Positions 1 through 8,693 of a stretch of 64,000 nucleotides of DNA are shown piece after piece. The DNA is from Frankia sp. QA3 (GTDB taxonomy: Bacteria; Actinomycetota; Actinomycetes; Frankiales; Frankiaceae): the NCBI RefSeq assembly GCF_000262465.1, contig NZ_CM001489.1:6305357-6369356 (forward strand). Direction: 5' to 3'. The first letter of the stretch is position 1. The number at the start of each line of letters is the position of its first letter. The notes under the pieces were generated by a model, which saw only the letters and a list, made by a program, of their open reading frames with translations, made no database searches and had not been told where the DNA came from. A program made the translations under genes and the position numbers.

Positions 1-1934
1 ACGATCGGGAACGGCTCGCCCCAGTAGCGCTGCCGGGAGAACAGCCAGTCCCGCAGCCGGTAGGACCGGGCCGCCCGGCCTGCGCCGATCTCCTCCAGCC
101 AGGCGACGGTCGTCTTGATCGCATCGGTCTTGCCGAGGCCGGTGAGCACCGGGGCGCCGGCCGGGGCGGGCAGGTAGGCGCCCTCGCCGCTGAACGCCTC
201 CGGCCACGCCGCCGGTGGGGCGCCGGGCGACACGTCGCGCTCGGCGCACCACTGCTCGTCGGGCGCCAGAACCGCCGGGATCGGCAGGCCGAAGGCGCGC
301 GCGAAGCTGAAGTCCCGGCTGTCGTGCGCCGGCACGGCCATGATCGCGCCGGTGCCGTAGCCGACGAGCACATAGTCGGCGAGGAAGACCGGGATCTTCG
401 CGCCGCCCACCGGGTTGCGGACGTAGGCGCCGGTGAACACGCCGGTGCGGTCGATCTCCTCGCCGCGCTGGCGGTCGTTGCGCTGCGCCGCGAAGGCCCG
501 GTATGCCTCGATCGCGGCGCGCGGCGTCCAAGCCGGGTCCGCGGCGGCGGCCTCGGCGGTGTCGGTGCTCGCAGTGGCGTCGGTGGCTGCCTCGGGCTCG
601 GCCGTCCCCGCGGCGTCCGCGACGGGGGTGCCGCGGCCGGCCGGGAAGCGCCAGGCGGCCGGGGTGCCCGCCGGCCAGGCGTCGGCGACCAGCGCGTCGA
701 CCTGCGGATGCTCGGGCGCGAGCACCAGGAAGGTCGCCCCGGCGAGGGTGTCCGGGCGGGTCGTGTAGACCTCGATGCGCGGCGCGGGGGAGGGCGCGTC
801 CGTGCCGGTCGCGTCAGTCGTGCCGGCCGTGCCGGTCGCGTCGGTCGTGCCGGGGGGGACGAGGGCGAATTCGACGCTGGCGCCGTCGCTCGGACTGATC
901 CAGTTGCGCTGCATCTGCTTGATCGAATCCGACCAGTCGACCAGGTCGAGGTCGGCGACCAGCCGCTCGGCGTAGGCGGTGATCCGCAGCACCCACTGCC
1001 GCAGCGGCCGGCGGAACACCGGGTAGTTCCCGATGTCGCTGCGGCCCTCTGGGGTGACCTCCTCATTCGCCAGCACGGTGCCGAGCCCGGGGCACCAGTT
1101 GACGAGCTGCTCGGAGATGTAGGCCAGCCGGTGGGCGTCGACGACCCGGCGGCGGGCGACCCGGTCCAGCTCGGCCCAGGGCAGGCCCGCCGGGTTCGCG
1201 GCGCGGACGGCGTCGACCGACACGGCGGTGGCGCCGGCGGCGGGGCCGGCCACCGGCGAGCGGGTGCCGGCCTCGAACTCGGCGATCAGCTCGGCGATCG
1301 GCCGCGCCCGGCCGGCCTGCGGGTCGTACCAGGCGTTGAAGATCTGCTGGAAGATCCACTGGGTCCAGCGGTAGTACCCGACGTCGGTCGTGGCGATCTC
1401 GCGGCGGGTGTCGTGGCCGAGCCCCAGCCGGGACAGCTGCCGGCGCATGTTGGCGATGTTGGCGTCGGTGGTCGTGCGCGGGTGCTGGCCGGTGTTGATG
1501 GCGTACTGCTCGGCGGGCAGGCCGAAGGCGTCGTAGCCGAACGGGTGCAGCACGTGGCGGCCGGACATCCGCAGGTAGCGGGCGAACACGTCGGTGCCGA
1601 TGTACCCGAGCGGGTGGCCGACGTGCAGGCCGGTGCCGCTGGGGTAGGGAAACATGTCCATGATGTAGAACGGCTCGCGCCCCGCGACCTCGTCGAAGCC
1701 CGCGGCGAGCGGCCCGACCGGGTTCGGGGAGTTGAACGTGCCCTCGTCGGCCCACCGGCGCTGCCAGCGGCGCTCGATGTCCGCGGCAAGCCGGGCGTCG
1801 TAGCGGAATCCGGGCTCGTCGCCCGCGGCGGGTCGCGCCGCCGCGGCGTCGGTGGTCGCGGCCGCCTCGGACGCGCTGGTCGAGGCCACCGCGCGGTCCG
1901 CGGCGTCGGTGCCGGGCTCGGCCGTCTCACTCAT
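1..1934 (-). CDS. leuS: Leucyl-tRNA synthetase, N-terminal part (cut by window edge)
   Basis: Class Ia aminoacyl-tRNA synthetase that charges tRNA-Leu with leucine in the cytoplasm. About 644 N-terminal residues are visible; the C-terminus lies left of base 1. The HIGH-type ATP motif reads YPSGTGLHVGHP near residues 97-108, and the last visible segment RQRYWGEPFPI is typical of LeuRS after the editing domain. The start is ATG at 1934 (MSETAEPG). The protein carries an Ala/Thr/Asp-rich extension of about 50 residues before the Rossmann fold and two further Thr/Ala/Asp-rich inserts inside the connective region (DNA around 540-620 and 800-850), built from short GC-rich repeats. They are probably disordered linkers. 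The identification is secure; the exact start is slightly uncertain because no strong ribosome binding site is visible. Confidence 0.96.
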   Translation of the reverse strand, partial: MSETAEPGTDAADRAVASTSASEAAATTDAAAARPAAGDEPGFRYDARLAADIERRWQRRWADEGTFNSPNPVGPLAAGFDEVAGREPFYIMDMFPYPSGTGLHVGHPLGYIGTDVFARYLRMSGRHVLHPFGYDAFGLPAEQYAINTGQHPRTTTDANIANMRRQLSRLGLGHDTRREIATTDVGYYRWTQWIFQQIFNAWYDPQAGRARPIAELIAEFEAGTRSPVAGPAAGATAVSVDAVRAANPAGLPWAELDRVARRRVVDAHRLAYISEQLVNWCPGLGTVLANEEVTPEGRSDIGNYPVFRRPLRQWVLRITAYAERLVADLDLVDWSDSIKQMQRNWISPSDGASVEFALVPPGTTDATGTAGTTDATGTDAPSPAPRIEVYTTRPDTLAGATFLVLAPEHPQVDALVADAWPAGTPAAWRFPAGRGTPVADAAGTAEPEAATDATASTDTAEAAAADPAWTPRAAIEAYRAFAAQRNDRQRGEEIDRTGVFTGAYVRNPVGGAKIPVFLADYVLVGYGTGAIMAVPAHDSRDFSFARAFGLPIPAVLAPDEQWCAERDVSPGAPPAAWPEAFSGEGAYLPAPAGAPVLTGLGKTDAIKTTVAWLEEIGAGRAARSYRLRDWLFSRQRYWGEPFPI

Positions 1935-2119
1935 CGCTCGTGCCATCCCAAACTCGTTGGTGCGTCGACCTTCCCGCCATGCTCTCGGCGGGGACGGCGA
2001 CCCGACGGGCGGCGGTCGCAGCGAGCGGACGGCGTGAAGGCGCGGTCTTAGAAGACTATCCGGTGGTGCGAGACCGCGGCCGCGGCGGTTGCGGCGGTCC
2101 TGGTGGCGGGCAGCGGCGA

Positions 2120-3691
2120 TCAGTACCGCCAGACGGCGAACCCGTGCGGGGCGAGCCGCCCGCGTCCCGCCCGCCGGCTCACTGTCGTCGACGCCAGCCG
2201 AAGGTCCCCGGCCGACCGAAGGTCTCCTGCCGGCCGTAAGTCCTGTGCCGGCCGAAGGTCCTGTGCCGGCCGTGGATCGTCCGGTGGTGGGGGGAGGGGC
2301 AGCGGCCGCAGGGCGTTGAAGTTGAACGCCGCCCATAGCCGCGCGTCCGCGCGGTGAACGGTGACGAGACCGCCGCCGCGGTCGGTGACCGAGTCGGCGA
2401 GCAGCGGCCCGCCGCGTCCGGTGGTGCCGGTCAGCAGCCGGTCCAACCCCTGCAGCAGCCGGCGCACGTTGGCCAGCCAGCCCGACCGGCGGGCGGAGTC
2501 CAGATGGTCGGCGCTGACCGGATAGCGGTTGAGCGCGCGGGGCTCGCGCTCGTCGCGCCGCGGCGGGCCGTCCTCCGGGCGGTATCCGAGCAGCGCGGGA
2601 AGGTACAGGTAACAGATGCCGGGCACGACGCAGGAGAAGGCGACGGCCAGCTCGATGCGGTCCCACATTCCCTGTTCGCCGCCGCCGAGTGAGTACAGGA
2701 ACGGCAGCGACGCGTTGAACTCGTAGGGGGAGTCGTCGATGGTCCGCGCGGCCACGCCGAACTCGGCGAGCCGGCTGACCAGCCGCGTGCGGGTGTCGGC
2801 GCCGAGCCGGCGGGAGCGCAGCAGCACCCCGTCGTGGGTGCGGGGCGGGCGCAGCAGCGGCACGCCCAGGTCCCAGGTGTCGCGCAGGTGCGAGACCAGG
2901 GCGTCGGGCCGGCCGGTGAGCAGCGCGGTCGTCAGGTGCGCCGAATAGGCGTAGTCGATGATGGGGATGTCCGGCCCGGCCACCTCGCCGAAGTACCGCA
3001 GCCCGCGATCGTCGCAGTCGAGCTGGGCGAGGACCCGCAGGCCGCGCCGGGAGGCCATCCGGGCCACGGCCCGGGCCAGCCGGTAGGAGTCGGGATGATG
3101 CCGGTGCACGGCGCCGAGCAGCCGGGAGAAGTACGCCGGCGCGTCCAGCCGGATCCCCCACACGCCCGTGTCGCGCAGCAGGTCCAGATGCCGGCCGACA
3201 TCGGCCCGCACCACCCCGCTGTCCAGCGAGATGTCGACCGCGGAGTCGGAGAAGGTCTGCCACAGCAGCCATTCCCGGCCGTCGATGCGATGCGGCCGGA
3301 GCACGGGACCGCCGCGCGGCGATCTCGGCACCACGCCGGGACCGCCGGGCGGGACCGGATAGGCGCGCACGATGTCGTGGCCGCCGGTGGGGGCGGCGAA
3401 GAAGGCCCGCACGTACTCGTGCCCCAGGCCGACGTGGTTGTAGATGCCGTCGACGATGAGCCGGCGGGCGCGCGCGAGCGCGTGGACGTCGGACCAGGCG
3501 CCGTACTCCGCGGCGACGGTGAACCAGTCGTCCGGGGCGAAACCCCAGTCGCCGGAGCTCGTGTAGAACGGCAGCAGGTGGACGGCGACGCCCGGCGGGG
3601 TCAGCTCCGTCAGCAGGTCGAGCAGCCCGCGCAGGGGTGATCGTTCGTCGTTGCCCTGCACCGAGTGCGGATATGCGCCCACGACGATCAT
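2120..3691 (-). CDS. Sucrose-phosphorylase-like GH13 protein with altered acid/base residue
   Basis: A 523-residue (beta/alpha)8 protein resembling the GH13 sucrose or glucosylglycerate phosphorylase subfamily. Matching blocks include VHLLPFYTSSGDWGF (about 37-51), DGIYNHVG (81-88), the nucleophile block GIRLDAPAYF with Asp183, the transition-state block RTHDGVLLR with Asp287, and SPYEFNASLPFL. At the beta-5 position, where the family has the general acid/base Glu, the sequence reads RVLAQLDCDD, so Gln223 seems to replace it. The C-terminus holds a six-residue repeat (DLRPAQ and variants) made by an 18-bp tandem repeat, then SRRAGRGRL. The start is ATG 3691 with GGGGGA upstream. It is the last gene of the minus-strand sugar cluster. 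It could be inactive, a binding protein, or an enzyme using another acid; its substrate is unknown. Confidence 0.8.
   Translation of the reverse strand: MIVVGAYPHSVQGNDERSPLRGLLDLLTELTPPGVAVHLLPFYTSSGDWGFAPDDWFTVAAEYGAWSDVHALARARRLIVDGIYNHVGLGHEYVRAFFAAPTGGHDIVRAYPVPPGGPGVVPRSPRGGPVLRPHRIDGREWLLWQTFSDSAVDISLDSGVVRADVGRHLDLLRDTGVWGIRLDAPAYFSRLLGAVHRHHPDSYRLARAVARMASRRGLRVLAQLDCDDRGLRYFGEVAGPDIPIIDYAYSAHLTTALLTGRPDALVSHLRDTWDLGVPLLRPPRTHDGVLLRSRRLGADTRTRLVSRLAEFGVAARTIDDSPYEFNASLPFLYSLGGGEQGMWDRIELAVAFSCVVPGICYLYLPALLGYRPEDGPPRRDEREPRALNRYPVSADHLDSARRSGWLANVRRLLQGLDRLLTGTTGRGGPLLADSVTDRGGGLVTVHRADARLWAAFNFNALRPLPLPPPPDDPRPAQDLRPAQDLRPAGDLRSAGDLRLASTTVSRRAGRGRLAPHGFAVWRY
2197..2275. repeat. 18-bp tandem repeat inside the GH13-like gene
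   Basis: Four to five imperfect 18-bp copies (core GAAGGTCCTGTGCCGGCC) lie in frame near the 3' end of the GH13-like gene and encode its repeated DLRPAQ/DLRSAG hexapeptide tail. Confidence 0.85.
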
Positions 3692-3770
3692 GAATCCCCC
3701 GATCCTTCGGACCTGCCGGTGCTGCGGGCCGCCCCCGTGCCGGCGGCGGGGTCAGGGGCCGGCGGCGGGG

Positions 3771-4808
3771 TCAGGGGCCGGTGGAGGCCAGCAGCGCGGC
3801 GCCGATGAGGCCGCCGTCGTTGCCGTAGGCGGCGGGCGCGATGACCGTGCGGTCGGCGATGCGCGCGACGGCGAGGTCGCGGGCGGCGCGTTCCGCCGCG
3901 GCGAGGTAGCTCTCGTGGGCGCCGCCGGCCGCCGCCACGCTCGCCGCCTGCAGCAGGCCGCCGCCGATGGTGATGGCGTCGGGGTCCAGGACGTTCATGA
4001 CGTCGCTGATGGCCGCCCCGAGCCAGCGCCCGGCGTCCCGGAAGGCGCGCAGGGCCGGCTCGTCCCCGTCGCGGGCGGCCCGCACCACATCGTCGAGCGT
4101 GATCTCGCCGCCCCGGATGATCTCGTCGCCGAGCGTGCCCTCGCCCGCCGCCGCGCGCCCCGACCCGGCGTGCCGGCCGGGCCCGTCGCCTACGTCCGCG
4201 CCGGCGCCCAGGCGCAGCTGGTGGAAACGGCGGACGACCGCGGGGGCCGAGGCCAGTGTCTCGACGCAGCCGGTGCGGGTACAGCTACACCGCACCGTGC
4301 TGTCGGGCTGCACCTTGATGTGCCCCAGGCCGCCCGCGGCCCCGTGGGCGCCGGGCATCAGCCGGTGAGCGAGCACGATCCCGCCGCCGACGCCGGTTCC
4401 GACGACGAAGTGCGCGAACGAGGCGACATGCTCGCCGTGGCGGCGGTACTCGGCCCAGGTCGACGCGCGGCCGTCGTTGACGGTGAGCACCTTGGGAACG
4501 TGCGGGAAACGGTCGGAGATGAGCGCGGCCCAGTCCACGCCCGCGTAGTCGCGGAACAGCCCGGCCCGCAGGACCCGCCCGGTGGGGTCGACCGACCCTT
4601 TCGTGCTGATGGCGACCGCGGCGATGTCCGCGGCCGGGGTGGCGAAGTTTTTCGCCAACGCCGAGAACACGCTCTCCCGCACGGCCTGGAAGGTGAGTGC
4701 GGGAAGACGCAGCGACGGGAAGCCTGAACTGATGTGCGGGGCCTCGTTTGTCTCGACAATAGCGTGCTTCACCGAGGATGCCCCGATATCAAAGGCGTAC
4801 ACTCGCAT
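3771..4808 (-). CDS. ROK-family sugar kinase (canonical)
   Basis: A 345-residue ROK protein expected to phosphorylate a hexose with ATP in the cytoplasm. The N-terminal phosphate motif is FDIGASSVK (6-14). The catalytic Asp lies in TVNDGRASTWAEY. The glycine-rich ATP loop is VVGTGVGGGIVL. The zinc site is CSCTRTGCVE preceded by the ROK His in GLGHIKV. All key residues are therefore present. A Gly/Ala-rich insert (about 210-235) separates the zinc site from the C-terminal helices. ATG 4808 follows GGCAGGAGTCAG. It lies 147 bp downstream of the pentapeptide-repeat gene and 79 bp upstream of the GH13-like gene on the same strand. This suggests that it phosphorylates a sugar handled by that cluster. 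ROK transcription repressors are excluded because there is no HTH domain. Confidence 0.88.
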   Translation of the reverse strand: MRVYAFDIGASSVKHAIVETNEAPHISSGFPSLRLPALTFQAVRESVFSALAKNFATPAADIAAVAISTKGSVDPTGRVLRAGLFRDYAGVDWAALISDRFPHVPKVLTVNDGRASTWAEYRRHGEHVASFAHFVVGTGVGGGIVLAHRLMPGAHGAAGGLGHIKVQPDSTVRCSCTRTGCVETLASAPAVVRRFHQLRLGAGADVGDGPGRHAGSGRAAAGEGTLGDEIIRGGEITLDDVVRAARDGDEPALRAFRDAGRWLGAAISDVMNVLDPDAITIGGGLLQAASVAAAGGAHESYLAAAERAARDLAVARIADRTVIAPAAYGNDGGLIGAALLASTGP

Positions 4809-4955
4809 CTGACTCCTGCCTCAGCTAAGGATCCCGTCATGCGTCGAGAAACGGACGTATGGTCGGTCGTGATCGTAGGTTGCGGATTCCGCCGGGGCCG
4901 GGATCAAGGGTCGGAAGTGCCATTCGGAAGGACGCTGGTCAACGGGCTGTCCACG

Positions 4956-6218
4956 TCACTCGCGGGAGAGCCGGCCGAGTCGTTGCGCCGCAATCCCCAC
5001 CCAGACGCCGAGGCCGATGAATCCGGCGATGCGCACGCTGGCCAGCAGGGCCCGTTGTGCCGGCCCCGCGTCCGCCAACGGCGCGCGGCCGATGCCGAGG
5101 AAGGCGAGCAGCACATCCACCAGCACCTCCCAGGCGAGCCGTGCCGTCGGCGCGTCGCCGGAGCGGGCCTCGCGGACCGCGAGAACCGCGGCGGCATGCA
5201 GGAGGACGACGATCGCCGAGCACACCGTCAGCCGGCTCAGGCTCTGCCCGTACCCGGCGGCCAGGCCCCACAGGCGCAGCATCAGGCGAGCCGGACGGGA
5301 CCGCGCGGAGGTGAGCTTGAACTCGAGGAACTGTTCGTCGGCAATCTCCCTGCGCAGGACGGGAGGGAGCCCCTTGACGTCCTGGACCGGGTGGTGCAGA
5401 AGCAGCGGGGCGGGGATGTGACGACCGGTCCAGGTAACCTTCCCACGCTGCTGCGGCCACGTGCACTCGATGAGCGACGTGTCGAGCAGAACCGCGGAAC
5501 GGGGGCCGAGCTCGCCGACGTGGCATCGCCGAATGGTACTTCGGCTCAGATCGAGACCGGCCACCACCGCGGAGCCGCAATCGATTGCCTCGACAGTCGA
5601 ATCAACAAAAAGGCAATCGGTCAGATGTCCGCCGATCAACAGCCTACGGATGGTCGAGTCGTGTGCGTGTAACCGAGTGATGGTGGAATCGGGTAGAGAA
5701 ATATCGTGTATTCGGCTTCCGTTGATGCGCAGATCGGTGAGGCGCAGCCCGGGTGACCGGCCGCCGCTCGCCACGCAGCCGGCGAGTTCCAGGTCGGTGA
5801 GTGACGCCCCGGCGAGCCGGACCGCGGTGAACGTCGACCGTTCCACCCGGCACCCCTCGATCCGGGCGCCGTCCGCCGTGCTCGCGCGGACCTCGACGTC
5901 CGCCATCGTGCAGCCGCGCAGCACCGCCCCGCCGAGCTCGCAGTCGGTGAAGGTCGTCCGCTCGAGGTGGCAGCCGACGAGGCTGGCGTCGGCGAGCGTG
6001 GCCGCAGCGAACGTGCACCCGACGAGGGCCGCGCCGTCGAGGTCCGCGTAGTCCAGCCGGGCGCCGGTGAAGTCGCAGTCGACGAGCTGGCGCCGGCGCA
6101 GGTCCCGCCCCCGCAGGTCGCAGAAGGACAGATCCACGGCTCCGCTGCGACCCGCGCGGTACTCGGCCCAGGCGTCCGCGCCCGACGTCAGACACTCGAC
6201 GGCCTCCAGCGACGGCAT
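4956..6218 (-). CDS. Pentapeptide-repeat protein with C-terminal membrane segments
   Basis: A 420-residue protein. Residues about 28-250 form imperfect five-residue repeats of the A(D/N)LXX type (LSFCDLRGRDLRRRQL, LDYADLDGAAL, LVGCHLERTTF), predicted to fold as a right-handed quadrilateral beta-helix. A charged stretch follows. Then come hydrophobic segments near 331-348, 362-375 and 392-410, so the helix should sit on the cytoplasmic face of a membrane anchor. ATG 6218 follows GGGGAGCTGAGG, and the upstream deacetylase gene stops only 5 bp earlier, implying co-transcription and probably coupled translation. No enzyme motif is visible. The context suggests a scaffold, sensor or transport-associated component of the sugar cluster; the function is unknown. 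Confidence 0.85.
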   Translation of the reverse strand: MPSLEAVECLTSGADAWAEYRAGRSGAVDLSFCDLRGRDLRRRQLVDCDFTGARLDYADLDGAALVGCTFAAATLADASLVGCHLERTTFTDCELGGAVLRGCTMADVEVRASTADGARIEGCRVERSTFTAVRLAGASLTDLELAGCVASGGRSPGLRLTDLRINGSRIHDISLPDSTITRLHAHDSTIRRLLIGGHLTDCLFVDSTVEAIDCGSAVVAGLDLSRSTIRRCHVGELGPRSAVLLDTSLIECTWPQQRGKVTWTGRHIPAPLLLHHPVQDVKGLPPVLRREIADEQFLEFKLTSARSRPARLMLRLWGLAAGYGQSLSRLTVCSAIVVLLHAAAVLAVREARSGDAPTARLAWEVLVDVLLAFLGIGRAPLADAGPAQRALLASVRIAGFIGLGVWVGIAAQRLGRLSRE

Positions 6219-6223
6219 CGGCC

Positions 6224-7030
6224 TCAGCTCCCCGTGGTCCGTCCAGCGCGGGCGTCCGGGCCGTCGGACAGCTCCGGATAGCGCACCAGGCGGTAGCCGT
6301 GAGCGGCGAGCCGACCATCGCGGTGCAGCTCGCGCAGTGCCCGCGCGTCGCCCTCGCGGGCGTCGGACAGGCTGGAGACGCGGCGCAGGTGCGCGTCGCT
6401 GCGACCCGGATGGGCGACGACCTCGAGGACACCGTCACCGGTCCCGGCGAGCGCGCGCAGCATCGTGAGGAGCTCGTGGACGCCGAGCCCACGGCCCGTC
6501 CAGTCGCGCAGGACGACGGAACTGCCCCGCACCCCCCGCGCGGCCATCCGGGCGGCGAAGCGCGTGGTGAGGCCGCCGCGGACCGGCAGCCCGTAGTCGG
6601 CGGAGAGCTCCAGGTAGACCTCGGCGCAGGACGGGAACCGGTGGGCGCCGTGGTGGCTGTCCAGATGGGTCGGCGCGGCACCCAGCAGGTCGGCGACGGC
6701 CTCGATCTGCCGGCGCCACTCGCGGCGTACCTGGTCCGGATGGGCGCCGGTCAGCGCGTCGCGGGGGCGGAACGCGCCGGAGAAGCGGTCGACGAGGCTC
6801 GGCACCTCCGAGGGGGGCGACAGCGGCCTGCCGCCGGACAGTTGCAGGTGCACGCCGGCGAGCCCCGCGAGCCGGCCGGCGCCGAGGGCCCGGCACCGCC
6901 GCAGTGACCCGGGCGCGGCGGACATGACCGTGGTGTTCGAGACGGCGCCGGCCGCCAGCAGGTCGAGAATGGTTTCGCAGATTCCGTCGCTGAGCCCGTA
7001 ATCGTCGGCGTTGATGACGACGTCCCGCAT
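6224..7030 (-). CDS. ChbG/YdjC (HpnK-type) carbohydrate deacetylase
   Basis: A 268-residue member of the ChbG/YdjC family, which removes acetyl groups from N-acetylated sugars by metal-assisted hydrolysis. Family motifs are present in order: VINADDYGL (5-13, catalytic and metal Asp), GVHLQL (metal His), THLDSHHGAHRFP (the DSHxH-type metal motif) and VVAHPG near the C-terminus. The chosen start is ATG 7030 (MRDVVINADDYG), seven bases after GGGAGG; earlier in-frame ATGs would add a non-conserved extension. It lies 43 bp downstream of the atypical ROK gene and 5 bp upstream of the pentapeptide-repeat gene, in what looks like one operon. The substrate is probably an amino-sugar oligosaccharide or a lipid-linked sugar; this is inferred from the family only. 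Confidence 0.88.
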   Translation of the reverse strand: MRDVVINADDYGLSDGICETILDLLAAGAVSNTTVMSAAPGSLRRCRALGAGRLAGLAGVHLQLSGGRPLSPPSEVPSLVDRFSGAFRPRDALTGAHPDQVRREWRRQIEAVADLLGAAPTHLDSHHGAHRFPSCAEVYLELSADYGLPVRGGLTTRFAARMAARGVRGSSVVLRDWTGRGLGVHELLTMLRALAGTGDGVLEVVAHPGRSDAHLRRVSSLSDAREGDARALRELHRDGRLAAHGYRLVRYPELSDGPDARAGRTTGS

Positions 7031-7073
7031 CGGCCGCCTCCCGTCGGCCGTCATGACCGCGGGAAGGCGGTGG

Positions 7074-8171
7074 TCATGACCCGGCCGGTTCGTGTCGGAA
7101 ATGTCCGCGCAGGAGTTCCGCCGCGCCCAGAATCTGGGCGCGGCGGCCAAGTGCGGCCCGGCGCAGGGTCGTCCGTTCCCAGGCGAGGCTCCAGGCAAAA
7201 CGCCGGGCATAGGACGCCGTCATCTCGAAGAATCCGGGCAGGCCGCTGATCAGGTCGCCCCCGAGCACGATGTCCGGGGGATTCGCGACGGCGATGATGG
7301 CATTGATGCTCAGGCCGACGTACCGGGCGGCGTCGTCCAGGACGGTCACCGCGATCGGGTCGCGGTCGGTGAGGCCGGCCGCGATCTGGTCGATGCGCAG
7401 CGCGGTCCAGTCCCGTTGCGCCGCGGCGGCAACGGCGGCCCGGAAGGCCGAGGCGGTCGGAGTCCCGGGCGAGTCGTCCGCGGGGTCCGCGGCGTTCTTC
7501 CCGTGTTCGGAGAGGTACTCGCCGACGATGTTGTGGCTGACCCACGGCCGGCTGGCGAAGACCTCCAACGGGCCGCGGGAGGCGAAGGTGCGGTTGTAGG
7601 AGCCCCGCGGCTCGACGACCAGCCGGCCGAGGTGACCGGCCGAGCCCGCCCCCCGCAGCACCTCGCCGTTGACGAAAAGCGAGGAGCCCACACCCTCGTC
7701 CACCAGGACATACGCGAAATTCTTGGCCCGCGGCGGATCGTCGCCCTCGCCGCGCAGGCAGCCCCAGCGGGCCTCGCCGACGGCCAGGCACTCGGCGTCG
7801 TGGTACAGCCGGCAGGGCGGCGCGCCATGGCCGGCGAACTGTTCGGCGACATTGCTCGGCTCGAGGATTCCCAGCCGCGTCGACCGCATCACGGTCGTGT
7901 GGCCGGCCAGGGTGCCGGGCAGCGTGAGGGCGACCCGGTCGATGTCCTCGCCGGTCTCGCGGGCGAGGCGGCGCAGCCGGCGCACCAGCTCCTCGACGAG
8001 CCTCGTGCCGCCCGGGTCGGTCAGGAAGGAACCCACGTCCCAGGTGGCCGGGCCGGTCGGGATCGGGTCGATGCTGCCGTCGCGGAATCGGAGCAGTTGA
8101 TGGCGGGCGTGCGTCGCCTCCAGCGCGACGACGGCGCCGGTGAACGGCTCTCCCGTCCCGGTCGCACTCAT
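7074..8171 (-). CDS. Atypical ROK-fold protein lacking phosphate and zinc motifs
   Basis: A 365-residue protein with a clear ROK fold. The catalytic-Asp region LYHDAECLAVGEARWG, the glycine loop LVDEGVGSSLFV, GSAGHLGRLVV and the C-terminal PPDIVLGGDLISG all match. The N-terminal DxGxTK phosphate motif is replaced by GAVVALEATHARHQ. The Cys-rich zinc motif is missing: only RGPLEVFA remains where GCLE is expected. It resembles ROK regulators and kinases but has no HTH. It could be a sugar-binding or allosteric pseudo-kinase, or an enzyme with altered nucleotide use. It is first in the probable five-gene minus-strand cluster. ATG 8171 is taken as the start without a convincing ribosome binding site, so the N-terminus is uncertain. 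Confidence 0.8.
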   Translation of the reverse strand: MSATGTGEPFTGAVVALEATHARHQLLRFRDGSIDPIPTGPATWDVGSFLTDPGGTRLVEELVRRLRRLARETGEDIDRVALTLPGTLAGHTTVMRSTRLGILEPSNVAEQFAGHGAPPCRLYHDAECLAVGEARWGCLRGEGDDPPRAKNFAYVLVDEGVGSSLFVNGEVLRGAGSAGHLGRLVVEPRGSYNRTFASRGPLEVFASRPWVSHNIVGEYLSEHGKNAADPADDSPGTPTASAFRAAVAAAAQRDWTALRIDQIAAGLTDRDPIAVTVLDDAARYVGLSINAIIAVANPPDIVLGGDLISGLPGFFEMTASYARRFAWSLAWERTTLRRAALGRRAQILGAAELLRGHFRHEPAGS

Positions 8172-8693
8172 GACGTGCGTGCTCGGCGCGGCTGGCGCGG
8201 CCGGGCGGGCGACATTCCCGCCGGAGCGTCGAACTCATGGGGACGGCCATCCGCCAGGAGACTCCGAACAGCGGCGCGAGCCAGCGCCGAGCCGGCTGAC
8301 GGCGGCCGGGAATCCGCGTCCCCGTTCGCCGCGCGGGCGGTTGTCGACCGGGATATCACCACGCTGAATGCCCCCCCATCCATCGCAGGCGGTGATGATT
8401 GTTCCGCAGGCATGGTGGGACCGTCCAGCCGTCGTTTCAAACGTGTCACCGAACCGGAACAAATGACGGATGTTTCGGCCTCAACCAGTGAACTCCGATG
8501 CCACGACCGCGACCTGAGCCGCAAGTGGCCGCCGTCGGTTCCGGCGCGAGGGCGTGGCCGTCGGGGTGTGCCGGGCCACAGTCGGCGCGCCGGGGCACGG
8601 GTGAGGGCATAGCCGCCCGCCGCTTTGGTTGCATAGCCAGTGACCCGGGGGCTCGAGGGACCCGGGCGACGCCAGACCCTGAGGAGTTGCCCG
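8172..8693. other. Divergent intergenic region, no gene seen
   Basis: About 520 bp between the minus-strand sugar cluster and the plus-strand YyaL-type gene. It contains a relatively AT-rich patch near 8385-8490, where the cluster promoter probably lies. No conserved frame with a ribosome binding site was found on either strand. Confidence 0.5.

Noticed and set aside
324..2051. 575-codon plus-strand open frame opposite leuS
   Set aside because: Antisense shadow caused by GC-rich third codon positions; repetitive Arg/Gly/Val composition and no domain, while leuS on the other strand is certain.
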